Shown: positions 48,718 through 58,014 of the stretch, in pieces
Layout: each line of letters opens with the position of its first letter
Position numbering within the stretch: position 1 is the first letter of the stretch
DNA from: Alphaproteobacteria bacterium
GTDB taxonomy: Bacteria > Pseudomonadota > Alphaproteobacteria > Sphingomonadales > Sphingomonadaceae
Assembly: GCA_030424845.1 (NCBI GenBank)
Contig: JAUHWC010000004.1
Location: forward strand, 62,001-126,000
Direction: 5' to 3'
DNA length: 64,000 nucleotides
The notes under the pieces: model-generated
What the model was told of the DNA's origin: nothing
Databases searched by the model: none
The model's input: only the letters and a program-made list of their open reading frames with translations
Made by a program: the position numbers and the translations under genes

Positions 48718-49952
48718 ACGTCATCCGCGCTGACCAGTTCCGCCCGGTCGAGATCACCCGTCATCGCGGCGACGGTGGTGGCGATGGTCGCGTCCGAGGT
48801 CACGTTGGTTGTGGTGCGCATCATGTCCATGATCCGGTCTGCCCCTGCCACGAAGGCAATGGTTTCCAGCGGCACGCCCACGCTGCCCATCACCAGCGTC
48901 ATCATGATCAGGCCGGTGCCGGGAATGCCCGCCGCGCCGATCGAGCCGAGCGTCGCGGTAACGGCGATCAGGATATAATCGGCAAAGCCTAGCTCGATAC
49001 CGAAGATCTGCGCGCCGAACAGCGTGGCAAGGCCGAGGTACATCGCCGTGCCGTCCATGTTGATCGTCGCGCCCAGGGATGCAGTGAAGCTGGAGACAGA
49101 GCGGCCCACGCCCACGTTGCGTTCAAGGCAGCGCAAGGTCACCGGCAGCGTCGCGCTGGAACTGGCGGTGGAATAGGAGACGGCAATCGCATCGATCATG
49201 CCGCGGAAGAAGGCCACCACCGGCACTTTCGCCACCAGCTTGAGCAGGGCGACATAGACCACGCCGATCAGCAGCAGGCAGCCGACATAATTGAGCACCA
49301 CCATCTGGCCCAACGCCAGAAGCGCATCCACGCCCAGCGTGCCGGCCACCCAGGCGATCAGCGCAAAGACGCCGAAGGGGGTCAGTTCCATAACGATGGC
49401 GGTGACCTTCTGCATCACGATGGAACCGCTGTCGAAGACCCTTGCGACAGGCTCTCCTTCGGATTTCGCCATCAATATGCCGATGCCGATCAGCAGCGAG
49501 AACACGATCAGCGGCAGCACCGCGCCATCGGCCATCACCTGCACCGGGCTTGCCGGCACGGTAGCGACGATCATGTCCGTCCAGCCGGTGAAGTTGCTTT
49601 GCGGCACCTCGCCCGTCTGGATGGCGGAGGTATCGAGGCCCGCGCCCGGCTGGAAGATCGTGCCGAGGCTCAAACCGAGCCACACCGCGATCTGTCCGGT
49701 GACAAGGAACAGGATGATCGCCCGCCCGCCGACCTTGCCGAGCTTCCTGAGGTCACCGATGGAGGCAACGCCGGAAACCAGGCTGAAGAAGATCAGCGGA
49801 ACCACCAGCATCTTGATCGCGGCGATGAAGAAATCGCCGATCCACTTGATGGTCTCCGCACCCGGCCCCCAGAAGAGGCCCACGACGATACCCAGCACCA
49901 GCGCAGCGACCACGCGTTGCCACAGCGGAATGGCGAACCAGAATTTCAACAT
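48714..49952 (-). CDS. Dicarboxylate/amino acid:cation symporter (DAACS family)
   Basis: The 412-residue inner-membrane carrier has about eight helices plus two re-entrant loops. Signatures are the serine-rich AVSYSTASSSATLPVT loop, NMDGTAMYLG and a GIPGTGLIMMTLV re-entrant segment. Substrates may be glutamate, aspartate or C4-dicarboxylates, coupled to H+ or Na+; not decidable here. I chose the ATG at 49952, directly before LKFWFAIPLWQR. dapE lies upstream on the same strand after 54 bases. Confidence 0.9.
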   Translation of the reverse strand: MLKFWFAIPLWQRVVAALVLGIVVGLFWGPGAETIKWIGDFFIAAIKMLVVPLIFFSLVSGVASIGDLRKLGKVGGRAIILFLVTGQIAVWLGLSLGTIFQPGAGLDTSAIQTGEVPQSNFTGWTDMIVATVPASPVQVMADGAVLPLIVFSLLIGIGILMAKSEGEPVARVFDSGSIVMQKVTAIVMELTPFGVFALIAWVAGTLGVDALLALGQMVVLNYVGCLLLIGVVYVALLKLVAKVPVVAFFRGMIDAIAVSYSTASSSATLPVTLRCLERNVGVGRSVSSFTASLGATINMDGTAMYLGLATLFGAQIFGIELGFADYILIAVTATLGSIGAAGIPGTGLIMMTLVMGSVGVPLETIAFVAGADRIMDMMRTTTNVTSDATIATTVAAMTGDLDRAELVSADDV

Positions 49953-50006
49953 GCGGCAATGATCCCCTTCGTCAGGGGTGCAGGCTCGCAACGCGCACTG
50001 TTCAGG

Positions 50007-51143
50007 TCAAGCGCCTAACGCCGAACGGACTATGCGGGCATAGATGCGGGTGAGCGTGTCGAGATCCTCCAGCGCAACGGCCTCGTCCGTCTTGTGCATG
50101 GTGGCATTGACCAGCCCGAATTCGATGACGGGTGCCACCGCCTTGAGGAAGCGCGCATCGGACGTGCCGCCGCTGGTGCTCGCTTCGGGCACGATCCTGG
50201 TCTCGGCCTCCACCGCATCGGCAATCATCTGCGAGAATGCGCCGGGCGGGGTGAGGAAGGGCTCGCCCGAAATGATCGGCAGCGCCCGCCCGCCATGCCT
50301 TTCGGCAATCGCGCTGACCCGTTCGGAAAGCTCCGCGCCTGTATGCAGGTCGTTGAAGCGGATGGAGATGCGCGCCTTCGCCTTGCCCGGGATCACGTTA
50401 TGCGCGCGGTTGGGCACGTCGATCTCGGTAATCTCCAGGTTGGACGGCTGGAACCAGTCGGTCCCTTCATCCAGCACCAGCGCATCCAGTTCCGCCAGCA
50501 TGGCAACCAGCTTGGGCATGGGATTGTCTGCCAGGTGCGGATAGGCGACATGGCCCTGCACCCCGTCCACTTCCAGCCAGATGTTGACCGAACCGCGGCG
50601 GCCGATCTTCATCATGTCCCCCAGCCGGTTCACGCTGGTGGGCTCACCCACCAGGATCAGGTCCGGCTTCTCGCCCCGCTCGTTCATCAGGTCGATCAGG
50701 GCGCGCGTGCCGTGCAGCGCCGGGCCTTCCTCGTCACCGGTGATGATCAGGCTGATGGTGCCGGCATCTGCGGGCATATCGGCAAGCGCGGCGATGAAGC
50801 AGGCGACCGCGCCCTTCATGTCCACCGCCCCGCGACCGTACAGAAGGTCGCCACGAACTTCCGGCGCGAAGGCTTCCGAAGCCCAGCCATGGCCGGGCGG
50901 CACGACATCGACATGGCCGGCAAAGGCGAAATGCCTGGTGCCTGCGGGGCCGCGACGCACGGCAAGGAGGTTCTCGACCGGCTCCTCGTCACTGCCTTGC
51001 TCGCCATCCCCGCGGGTAAAGCGTGTCACCGCAAAGCCGAGCGGGGAAAGCATCTCCTCAAGGCAATCGAACACTTCCCCGCGTGCAGGCGTGACGCTTT
51101 CACACGCGATCAGGCGCTTTGTCAGTTCCGCTGCAAGGCTCAC
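50007..51143 (-). CDS. dapE: Succinyl-diaminopimelate desuccinylase
   Basis: The 378-residue dizinc peptidase-family enzyme releases LL-diaminopimelate in the lysine/peptidoglycan pathway. Metal and catalytic sites are FAGHVDVVPPG, YGRGAVDMKG, TGDEEGPALHG and the C-terminal TSGGTSDARF. Its ATG overlaps the GST gene stop by four bases (ATGA). Together with dapB four kilobases away it marks this area as lysine-pathway related, although the genes are on opposite strands. Confidence 0.95.
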   Translation of the reverse strand: MSLAAELTKRLIACESVTPARGEVFDCLEEMLSPLGFAVTRFTRGDGEQGSDEEPVENLLAVRRGPAGTRHFAFAGHVDVVPPGHGWASEAFAPEVRGDLLYGRGAVDMKGAVACFIAALADMPADAGTISLIITGDEEGPALHGTRALIDLMNERGEKPDLILVGEPTSVNRLGDMMKIGRRGSVNIWLEVDGVQGHVAYPHLADNPMPKLVAMLAELDALVLDEGTDWFQPSNLEITEIDVPNRAHNVIPGKAKARISIRFNDLHTGAELSERVSAIAERHGGRALPIISGEPFLTPPGAFSQMIADAVEAETRIVPEASTSGGTSDARFLKAVAPVIEFGLVNATMHKTDEAVALEDLDTLTRIYARIVRSALGA

Positions 51144-51805
51144 TTCACGCTTCCCGGTTCATAGGCGGAAATGGTCCATTCCTCCTGGTTGGCGGCTTCG
51201 ATCCATTGCTGCAGCCAGTCATGTTCCCACACGGCTTCCATGTAAGCTTGCGCGAAGCCGGGAACGCCGATGCCATAGGTCAGGAAACGGCTGACGATCG
51301 GGGCATAGAAGATGTCGGCCGCGCTGAAGGTGCCGAACAGGAACGGCCCGCCCTTGCCGAAGCGCGCGCGCGCCTCTGCCCACAGGCCCAGGATACGCAC
51401 GATGTCATGCTTGCATTCCTCGGACAGCTGCACTTCGGTTCGTGCGCGGATGTTCATCGGGCACTCGCGGCGCAGCGCGAGATAGGAGCTGTGCATTTCC
51501 GCCACCACCGCCCGGGCCATTCCGCGCGCGTCGTCCTCCTTCGGCCAGAACCGGTCCCGGCCCACCTTGTCGGCAAGATATTCCAGGATGGCGAGGCTGT
51601 CCCACACCACCACATCGCCATCCCACAGCACCGGCACCTTGCCGTCGGACGGCTGGAATTCACCGCCATCACGCCGCATGGCTTCCCAGTCCTCGCCGTA
51701 GAGCGGGACGGTCAGTTCCTCGAAGGAAAGGCCCGATTGCTTGGCCGCCAGCCAGCCGCGCAACGACCAGCTGGAGTAGTTCTTGTTGCCGATGATCAGC
51801 TTCAT
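51140..51805 (-). CDS. Glutathione S-transferase family protein
   Basis: The 221-residue protein has an N-terminal thioredoxin-like GST domain with NKNYSSWSLRGWLAAKQSG and VPVLWDGDVVVWDSLAILEYL (shown in part), and a helical C-terminal domain with FSAADIFYAPIVSRF. The catalytic Ser is likely in YSSWS. This subgroup is common in proteobacteria and of broad or unknown substrate. Its stop overlaps the dapE start, so the two are coupled. Confidence 0.88.
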   Translation of the reverse strand: MKLIIGNKNYSSWSLRGWLAAKQSGLSFEELTVPLYGEDWEAMRRDGGEFQPSDGKVPVLWDGDVVVWDSLAILEYLADKVGRDRFWPKEDDARGMARAVVAEMHSSYLALRRECPMNIRARTEVQLSEECKHDIVRILGLWAEARARFGKGGPFLFGTFSAADIFYAPIVSRFLTYGIGVPGFAQAYMEAVWEHDWLQQWIEAANQEEWTISAYEPGSVK

Positions 51806-52010
51806 GCACAGGTCCCTGTTTCCCGTCGCTGCGCCCTACTCGTTCACAAACTTACTGTCGAGCCTGAACGGGAAATCGGATGTCCCGAAACGGGGTTAAC
51901 CCGTTTCTTACGAAATCGGTGCTGTCAGCACTTTGTTTACCATCATGAGGCTAGTGAATGCGTATCTGGGTCGAAAAAGGCCGCGAAAAAGGTGAACAAG
52001 GGTCGAGCGC
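51806..52010. other. Divergent gap, GST/CHASE2-EAL
   Basis: About 205 bases between divergent genes. GGTTAACCC near 51894 and TTTACCAT near 51937 could be half-sites of a CtrA-type regulator but spacing is not canonical. Nothing else identified. Confidence 0.3.
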
Positions 52011-54333
52011 ATGCCGGCTAGCAAGGACAGGAACAGTGCGACGCAACGCATCCAGCACGCCTCCCTGGCGGGCCTGGTGGCGCTCGTTCTGTCCTTCCTA
52101 ACCGTGTTCGATATCGTTGACCAGTTCACCTGGGTCACCCAGTCGCGCATCGCCAATTTCCAGGCTTCGGGCGATGTCGTCTATGTCGGTTCGCGCGATG
52201 AGCTGACCGATCCAGCCTATCCCGAACGCCGCGCAGAGCTGGCCGAGACGCTGGAAACGCTGCGAGAGGCAGGTGCCGAATGTGTCTATGTCGACATGGT
52301 GTTCGACCGCCCGGCCGGGGACAAGGTGGACACCGCGCTGAATTCCGCGCTGAAGTCCTATGATGGCAATGCCTACCTTGTGCGAAACATGGTACCGGGC
52401 TCAATGGCGAAGTCGCGCCCGAGACCAGCGTGCCGCAGGTGTCCGGCGATGTCCCCGGAGTAGGCAGCTATCGCTGGCAGAACTACCTCGGCTACACCTG
52501 GGCCATGCCCTATGTCGTCACCTATCGTGACGAGCAGGTTCCCAGCCTGCCGGCATCGATCGCAGGGGTGCGCGGCACCAGCGGGGACCAGTTCCCGATC
52601 AGCTACGGTTTCGATCTCGCCTCGATCCCGACCTACGATTTCCTCGACACATTGCCCGAACCCGGCCCGATGGGCACCAGCCATGCACCGGAGATCGACG
52701 TTGCCGGCAAGACCGTGGTGATCGGCAACACCAATCGCGGCGATACCAACGCCCCCAATATTCCCGGGCACATCGATGTGCCTGCGTCGATGGTGGCGAT
52801 CTACGCCGCAGAAACACTGATGGCGGGCCACACGGACATGATCAGCGGCATGGTGGTGCTGCTGGCCGTGCTGTCCGCCTTGTGCCTGCTGGGCCAGTCC
52901 CGTCGCCGGTGGCTGCGCATGACAACCTATGCCGCCATCCCCCTGGCGCTTGCTGGTGCGATCTACATCTCGGCCCTGATGGGCATGAAGATCAGCGTGT
53001 CCGGCGCCTGCGCGCTGCTGGCCTTCTATGGCTTCCTGCGGGCCCGCGCGAACTGGAAGAGCAATTTCCGCCTCGTCGATCCGGATACCGGATTGCCGAC
53101 TTTCGCCGCGCTTGAGGCTGACAAGACCACCTCGGAAACCGTGCCGGCCATCATCGTTGCCAAGATCCACCGCTTCGAGGAAGTCCGCAAGACGCTGCCG
53201 TCCGAGCTGCACAGCGAATACCTGCTGCGCATCATCGGTCGCCTGAAGGCCGCCAAGGACGATGTGAAGATCTATGTCGGGCCGGGCCACCTGATTGCCT
53301 GGACCTTCCCCGAGAAGGAGCCCGCGCTGATCCGCGAGCACCTGGAAGGCCTGCGCGCCCTGTTCTCCTCACCCTTGCTGGTGGGTGACAACCAGGTGGA
53401 CGTGGGCATCACCTTCGGCGTGGACATCACGCCCAGCCCGAACGTCACCAAGCGCCTCGCCGCAGCCGTCGAGGCAGCCGAAAGCACGACCGAGACCTAC
53501 GAGCCGATCGAGATCGCGGAGATGGCCAGTGACGAGGACCTGATCTGGAACATCTCGCTGCAGGCCCGCATCGATGCCGCGTTGGCCAATGGCGAGATCT
53601 ACCTGATCTACCAGCCCAAGATCCTCGTCCAGACGGGCGAGATCGTCGGCGTGGAGGCGCTGGTGCGCTGGCGCGATCCGGTAAAGGGCCTGATTCCCCC
53701 GGACCACTTCATCCGCCAGTGCGAGAATGCCGGATGAGCCACCTGACGCGCCATGTGCTGAGGGAAGGCTGCAAGGCCGGCATCGCCTTCGAGGAGCAGG
53801 GGCTGCACATCCCGGTTGCCGTCAACATCTCCGCCACGCTGGTGCACGAACGCGATATCGTGACGATGGTGAGCGAGGTGCTGCGCGAAACCGGCTTCGA
53901 CCCGCGCCGCCTGACGCTGGAGATCACCGAGACCTATCGCATCTCCAACTTCGACCGGGCGGCCGATATCCTGTCCGACCTTGCAGCGCTTGGCCCGAAG
54001 ATCTCGATGGACGATTTCGGCGTTGGCGCGGCCAGCCTGGAGGCGCTGCAACGCCTGCCGTTCAGCGAGCTCAAGATCGACCGCAGCTTCATTGCCGCGA
54101 TCTAGGATGACCCCAAGTCCGCAGGCATCGTCCGCAACGTCCTTCAGCTTGGAAAAGACTTGCGAATCATTGTGGTAGCAGAGGGCGTCGAAGACGATTC
54201 GACATTAACCATTTTGCGTGATTCGGGGTGCCTCGTGGCCCAGGGATTCGGGATTTCCCGCCCCATTCCGTTTGAAGAACTCCTTAAAGTTCAGAATGTT
54301 GGTAAGGAAGACCGCCTAAGAAACATGGTTTAG
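52011..54333 (+). pseudogene. CHASE2-GGDEF(degenerate)-EAL signalling gene broken by two frameshifts and a nonsense codon
   Basis: Read across frames, this encodes a c-di-GMP phosphodiesterase-type protein. It has an N-terminal helix, a periplasmic CHASE2-like sensor (DVVYVGSRDEL, YVDMVFDRPAG), three membrane helices, a GGDEF remnant (VDPDTGLPTFAALEAD) without the catalytic GGDEF motif, and an EAL domain (LIYQPKI, GVEALVRW, KISMDDFGVGA, LKIDRSFIAAI, VVAEGVED). Frames change near 52392 and near 53735, each as if one base were missing, and an in-frame TAG at 54103-54105 interrupts IAAI-x-DDPKS where Glu or Gln is expected. After the TAG the frame continues to 54333. Either a real pseudogene or assembly errors. 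Confidence 0.85.
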
Positions 54334-54390
54334 ACCTACAAACAGGCATGGTTAACCGATATGGGTTGTGTCCAAGTAAGGAGACAAACC

Positions 54391-54438
54391 ATGGGTGGCA
54401 GCATTTACGATTGGCTTTTTGGCGGCCGCGCCGGCTAA
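54391..54438 (+). CDS. Possible 15-residue micro-protein
   Basis: An ATG with an excellent TAAGGAG Shine-Dalgarno eight bases upstream opens MGGSIYDWLFGGRAG, then TAA. An intrinsic terminator follows 25 bases later, so start signal, frame and terminator form a compact unit directly after the broken EAL gene. The peptide has a hydrophobic/aromatic core (IYDWLF) flanked by glycines and a terminal Arg. It could be a real small protein, a leader peptide, or an sRNA that happens to contain the frame. No homologue is known to me. Confidence 0.45.
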   Translation: MGGSIYDWLFGGRAG

Positions 54439-54463
54439 TCCCGAACCACAAAGATACGGAAAA

Positions 54464-54487
54464 GGGCGCCTTTCGGCGCCCTTTTTT
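54464..54487 (+). terminator. Intrinsic terminator
   Basis: GGGCGCC, loop TTTC, GGCGCCC, then TTTTTT. A textbook intrinsic terminator ending the micro-ORF transcript. Confidence 0.9.
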
Positions 54488-54556
54488 GTTGCCGTTCCAG
54501 CGGCCCGGAAAGCAGCATTCCAACCGGCAGAGGCGTGCCGGCAGAATGCCACCGCA

Positions 54557-55198
54557 TCAGCTGCGCACATCCTCCAGCAAGGCGGCCCGCAGTTCATCGA
54601 GCCCCATGCCCTTTTCCGATGACGTGATGTGCAGGCGCGGATGCGCGGCAGGATGCTTGCGCGCTTCGGCGGCAACCTTTTCGGCCACCGCCTCCAGCGC
54701 GCTGGCCTTGATCTTGTCAGCCTTGGTCAGCACCATGCGATAGCCCACGGCCGCCTCGTCCAGCATCTGCATCATCTCGCGATCGCTGTCCTTGAGGCCG
54801 TGCCTGGCATCGACCAGCACCAGCGTGCGCTTCAGCGGCACGCGGCCACGCAGGTAGGTGCGGACCAGCTTGCGCCATTTCTCGACCACCTTCCCCGGTG
54901 CCTTGGCAAAGCCATAGCCCGGCATGTCGACAAAGCGGAACTGGGTGGGATCGCCCACCTCGAAGAAGTTCAGTTCCTGCGTGCGGCCAGGAGTAACCGA
55001 TGTACGGGCAATCGCCTTGCGCCCGGTCAGCGCGTTGATCAGCGAGCTCTTGCCGACGTTCGACCGCCCGCAAAAGGCGACTTCCGGGTAATCCGGATCA
55101 GGCAGGAACTTCAGCTGCGGTGCAGACAGCAGGAATTCCACCCGGCCCGAGAACAGGCGGCGTGCCTCCTCGGCCAGTTGTTCTTCCTCCGGTGTCAT
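54557..55198 (-). CDS. engB: Ribosome-biogenesis GTPase EngB/YihA
   Basis: The 213-residue essential GTPase helps 50S subunit assembly. G1 is GRSNVGKSSLIN, the G2 region is RTSVTPGRTQ, G3 is DMPGYGF, G4 is TKADK and G5 lies in ITSSEKG. It is the last gene of the minus-strand rpmH-rnpA-yidD-yidC-engB series and starts 13 bases after the yidC stop. Confidence 0.96.
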   Translation of the reverse strand: MTPEEEQLAEEARRLFSGRVEFLLSAPQLKFLPDPDYPEVAFCGRSNVGKSSLINALTGRKAIARTSVTPGRTQELNFFEVGDPTQFRFVDMPGYGFAKAPGKVVEKWRKLVRTYLRGRVPLKRTLVLVDARHGLKDSDREMMQMLDEAAVGYRMVLTKADKIKASALEAVAEKVAAEARKHPAAHPRLHITSSEKGMGLDELRAALLEDVRS

Positions 55199-55211
55199 GC
55201 GCCCTGCCCTG

Positions 55212-56972
55212 CTATCCCTTGTCCGCTTGCGCGGCGCGCGCCTTTTCCGCTGCTTCCTTCTCGGCCTGGGCCTTCAGCTGCGGATGCTTGGAATAAAGGT
55301 ACTTCTGCTGCGCCAGCGTGAGGATGTTGGAGGTGATCCAGTACAGCAGCAAGCCCGCGGCAAAGGGAGCCATCACGAACATCAGCACCCACGGCATGAT
55401 CATGAAGATCTGCTGCTGCATCGGGTCCATCGCGGCCGGGTTCAGCTTGAACTGTAACCACATGGTGAAGCCCAGCAGCACGGCCAGGATGCCGATACCC
55501 AGGAAGCCCGGCGGATCGAACGGCAGCAGGCCGAACAGGTTCAGGATCTTCGCCGGATCAGGCGCGGACAGGTCGTGGAGCCAGCCATAGAAAGGCTCGT
55601 GCCGCATCTCGATGGCGAGGCGCAGGACCTTGTAGAGGGCGAAGAAGATCGGGATTTGCAGGAAGATCGGCAGGCAGCCGGCCAGCGGGTTGATCTTCTC
55701 TTCCTTGTACAGCTTGGCCATTTCCTGTTGCAGCTGCGGCTTGTCATCCTTGTAGCGTTCCTGCAGCGCCTTCATCTTCGGCTGCACCGCACGCATCTGC
55801 GCCATAGAGGCGAACTGCTTCTGCGCGATGGGGAACATCAGCAGGCGGATGATCACCGTCAGCCCGATGATGGCGAGGCCGAAATTGCCGACCAGGCCGA
55901 ACAGGAAGATCAGCACCTGCCACATCGGCCAGGCGATCCAGCGGAACCAGCCCCAGTCGATGGCAAGGCCGAACTTGGGAATGCCGGCCTGCTCGTACTG
56001 GTCCATCACCGCGCTTTCCTTGGCCCCGGCGAACAGTCGGGTGGTGTGAGACAGGCTCTGTCCCGATGCCACGGTGCTCGCCTCGTAGGCCAGGCGCGCG
56101 GCATAGCGGTCCGTGCCGGCCGTCACGAAGGATGCCGAAGCCCCGTTGGCATCGGTCGGGATCAGGGCGGACATCCAGTAGATGTCGGTAAAGCCGATCC
56201 AGCCCACCGTACCCGGCATGCTGACAACCCGGCTGCCGTTCTCGGTCAGCTGGCCATCGTCATTGATGTCCTCGTAATCCCAGTCGAAATCCACCGCATC
56301 GTCGATGGCGGCGATGGGGCCGGAATGGACGTTGAAATTGCTGGGGTCAGCCGTCAGCGCGGTGCGGTTGATCAGGCCGTAGGGGCGCAGTGCGATCGAG
56401 CCTTCGGCATTGTTGGTCACGCCGTGTTCGATGGTGAGCATGTAATGCTCGTCGATCGAAATGGTCTGGGTGAAGACCTGGCCTTCGCCATTGTCCCAGC
56501 TGAGGGTGACGGGATTGTCCTGCGTCAGCACTTCGCCATCGGCGGTCCAGACACTGTCGCCTGCCGGCAGGGCAATGCCGCTGCCTTCCCAGCCGAAGCG
56601 GGCGAAGTGCTGCAAGGGGGTGCCGAGCGGCGCCATGAACTGCACGGGGCCGGAATCGGCTTCCACGCTTTCGCGGTGCTTCTTCAGCTCGATGTCATCG
56701 ATGCGAGCGCCGACAAGGTTGATCGAACCTTCCAATTCGGGGGCATCGATGCGCACCCGCTGGTCGCTTGCCAGCTCGGCAGCCAGGTCCAGTTCCACAT
56801 CCACTTCCAGCGGCGCATCGCTGCTGGTCAAGGGCGTGCCATGGGCACCTGCCACGGCTTCCGCCGGGGTTTCCGCCGGTTCGGGGAAAAAGCGCGACAT
56901 GACAAAGTCCCAGCCCACGATAAGGGCCAGGCTCAGCACGACGGCGAGGATGAGGTTACGCTGGTTGTCCAA
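55212..56972 (-). CDS. yidC: Membrane protein insertase YidC
   Basis: The 586-residue Oxa1-family insertase places proteins in the inner membrane with or without Sec. After an N-terminal helix (NLILAVVLSLALIVGWDFVM) comes a long periplasmic beta domain (about 60-350). The conserved membrane core then has MRAVQPKMKALQERYKDD and INPLAGCLPIFLQIPIFFAL, plus a basic/Ala-rich C-terminal tail. I chose the TTG at 56972 so that the protein begins DNQRNL as in relatives, with GGGAAAG upstream. A GTG at 57014, overlapping the yidD stop as GTGA, would add 14 residues and could be the coupled start. Confidence 0.94.
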   Translation of the reverse strand: MDNQRNLILAVVLSLALIVGWDFVMSRFFPEPAETPAEAVAGAHGTPLTSSDAPLEVDVELDLAAELASDQRVRIDAPELEGSINLVGARIDDIELKKHRESVEADSGPVQFMAPLGTPLQHFARFGWEGSGIALPAGDSVWTADGEVLTQDNPVTLSWDNGEGQVFTQTISIDEHYMLTIEHGVTNNAEGSIALRPYGLINRTALTADPSNFNVHSGPIAAIDDAVDFDWDYEDINDDGQLTENGSRVVSMPGTVGWIGFTDIYWMSALIPTDANGASASFVTAGTDRYAARLAYEASTVASGQSLSHTTRLFAGAKESAVMDQYEQAGIPKFGLAIDWGWFRWIAWPMWQVLIFLFGLVGNFGLAIIGLTVIIRLLMFPIAQKQFASMAQMRAVQPKMKALQERYKDDKPQLQQEMAKLYKEEKINPLAGCLPIFLQIPIFFALYKVLRLAIEMRHEPFYGWLHDLSAPDPAKILNLFGLLPFDPPGFLGIGILAVLLGFTMWLQFKLNPAAMDPMQQQIFMIMPWVLMFVMAPFAAGLLLYWITSNILTLAQQKYLYSKHPQLKAQAEKEAAEKARAAQADKG

Positions 56973-57010
56973 GGTTCTTTCCCGTCCGGTCAATTCGTCT
57001 CCCGCGCCCG

Positions 57011-57220
57011 TCACGGCACGGGATCATATCCGTGTCCCCCCCAAGGGTGGCAGCGCAATAGCCGCTTCAACGCCAGCCATCCACCCTTGATTGCACCATG
57101 TTTTTCGAGCGCGTCGATTGCATATTCGCTGCACGAGGGTTGATAGCGGCATGTCGGCGGCAGGATGCGGCTCGGGCCAAGCTGCCAGCCGCGGGCGACA
57201 AGGATGAGGATGCGCTTCAT
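57011..57220 (-). CDS. yidD: Membrane-protein insertion efficiency factor YidD
   Basis: The 69-residue protein is linked to YidC-dependent insertion. It has an N-terminal amphipathic segment ([13 protein letters not shown]) and the conserved cysteines in [11 protein letters not shown], and ends in [16 protein letters not shown]. It overlaps rnpA by four bases at its start and the upstream candidate start of yidC at its stop. Confidence 0.95.
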   Translation of the reverse strand: MKRILILVARGWQLGPSRILPPTCRYQPSCSEYAIDALEKHGAIKGGWLALKRLLRCHPWGGHGYDPVP

Positions 57221-57597
57221 GTGCGCGGCTTCCCGCCTTGCGGGCGGCGGGCGCGTGGGCGATCGCCCTTGCCCGTGGCGGCGGCTTCGAGCGCGTGGCT
57301 CAATTCCTTGCGCATGCGGTGGTAATCCCGCGTGATCCCGCCGCTGCGCCCAACCAGCACATGATCGTGATCAGCCAGGCCCTCGCCCGGCAGGGCATCG
57401 CGCAGGAGTTCGCGAAACTGGCGCTTCATCCGGTTGCGCACCACCGCATTGCCGACCTTCTTGGTCACCGTGATGCCGAATCGCTTGCCCTTGCCCTGGT
57501 TCGGACGTGTCAGCAGCACGAAGCCGGGCCGCGCATTGCGCAGCCCCTTGTTGGCGAGAAGGAAATCCGCCCGCTTGGTGAGCACCTCGATGGTCAT
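57217..57597 (-). CDS. rnpA: Ribonuclease P protein component
   Basis: The 126-residue basic protein assists the RNase P RNA in tRNA 5' maturation. The RNR-type signature is [16 protein letters not shown], with the N-terminal [13 protein letters not shown] and GITVTKKVG segments. I chose the ATG at 57597; longer forms run into the repeat region. The C-terminus has an extra basic tail ([16 protein letters not shown]). The distance to rpmH (417 bp) is unusually long because of repeats. Confidence 0.95.
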   Translation of the reverse strand: MTIEVLTKRADFLLANKGLRNARPGFVLLTRPNQGKGKRFGITVTKKVGNAVVRNRMKRQFRELLRDALPGEGLADHDHVLVGRSGGITRDYHRMRKELSHALEAAATGKGDRPRARRPQGGKPRT

Positions 57598-57789
57598 TGC
57601 AAAGGGTAGATAGGAAGCGTTGCAGAAATCTGCGATTCTTTTGTTTGGGTCCCTCAAGCGCCGGGCGCGGGGCATCCGCCCCGCTTGGCTTTCCCCCTAA
57701 CGGGCGGCGCATGGTCATGCGCTGGCTTCGCCTTCGGCTCAGCAACCATTCCAAGTCGAGCTGGTCGCGCTGAAAACGGTCTCGCCAGA

Positions 57790-57888
57790 AACCGCAAGGG
57801 CGACCGCCCGCCCGCAGGGGCCCTGCAGTGAAGCGAAGCGTAACGGAGGGATCAGCCCCGAGGACCGCGCGCCGGGATGGGCGTGCGC
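57790..57888 (-). repeat. Composite palindromic repeat, copy B
   Basis: Read on the minus strand: a GCGCACGCCCATCC.. hairpin, GGTCCTCG, GGCTGATCCCTCCG, TTCGCTTCACTGCAGGGC, CTGCGGGCGGGCGGTCGCC, CTTGCGG. These align module by module with the copy after aroC but are more divergent. Confidence 0.55.
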
Positions 57889-57908
57889 AAGGAAAACAAA
57901 CATAAAAA

Positions 57909-58007
57909 CGGGTCCCGAAGGGGACCCGCAAGGCCAAGTGGCCGTCCGCAGCGGGGCCAGCTCTGCTGGCCGCCACGCGAGGACGCTCGCCCGGATGGGC
58001 GAGCGCA
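57909..58007 (-). repeat. Composite palindromic repeat, copy C
   Basis: Read on the minus strand: CGCTCGCCCATCCGGGCGAG, CGTCCTCG, GTGGCGGCCAGC, GGCCCCGCTGCGG, ACGGCCACTTGGCCTTGCGG and the CGGGTCCC hairpin. Its first hairpin is identical to that in the aroC copy. It lies directly downstream of the rpmH stop. Confidence 0.6.
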
Positions 58008-58014
58008 AAGGGAA

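Larger units (their letters stand above)
57598..58014 (-). other. Repeat-filled gap between rpmH and rnpA
   Basis: These 417 bases lie inside an operon whose genes are normally close. They hold a GCGCATG/CATGCGC palindrome at 57707-57722 and two composite palindromic repeats arranged in tandem. A strong CGGGTCCC/GGGACCCG hairpin sits at 57909-57928. No open frame looks like a gene. Confidence 0.6.

Noticed and set aside
54204-54212. CtrA-type TTAACCAT sites around the EAL gene and GTTAAC sites elsewhere
   Set aside because: Single half-sites at this length occur by chance and one is inside coding sequence; no TTAA-N7-TTAA pair seen.
57776-58008. CRISPR-like array between rnpA and rpmH
   Set aside because: Units are divergent multi-hairpin repeats without equal spacers; only two tandem copies, no cas genes.
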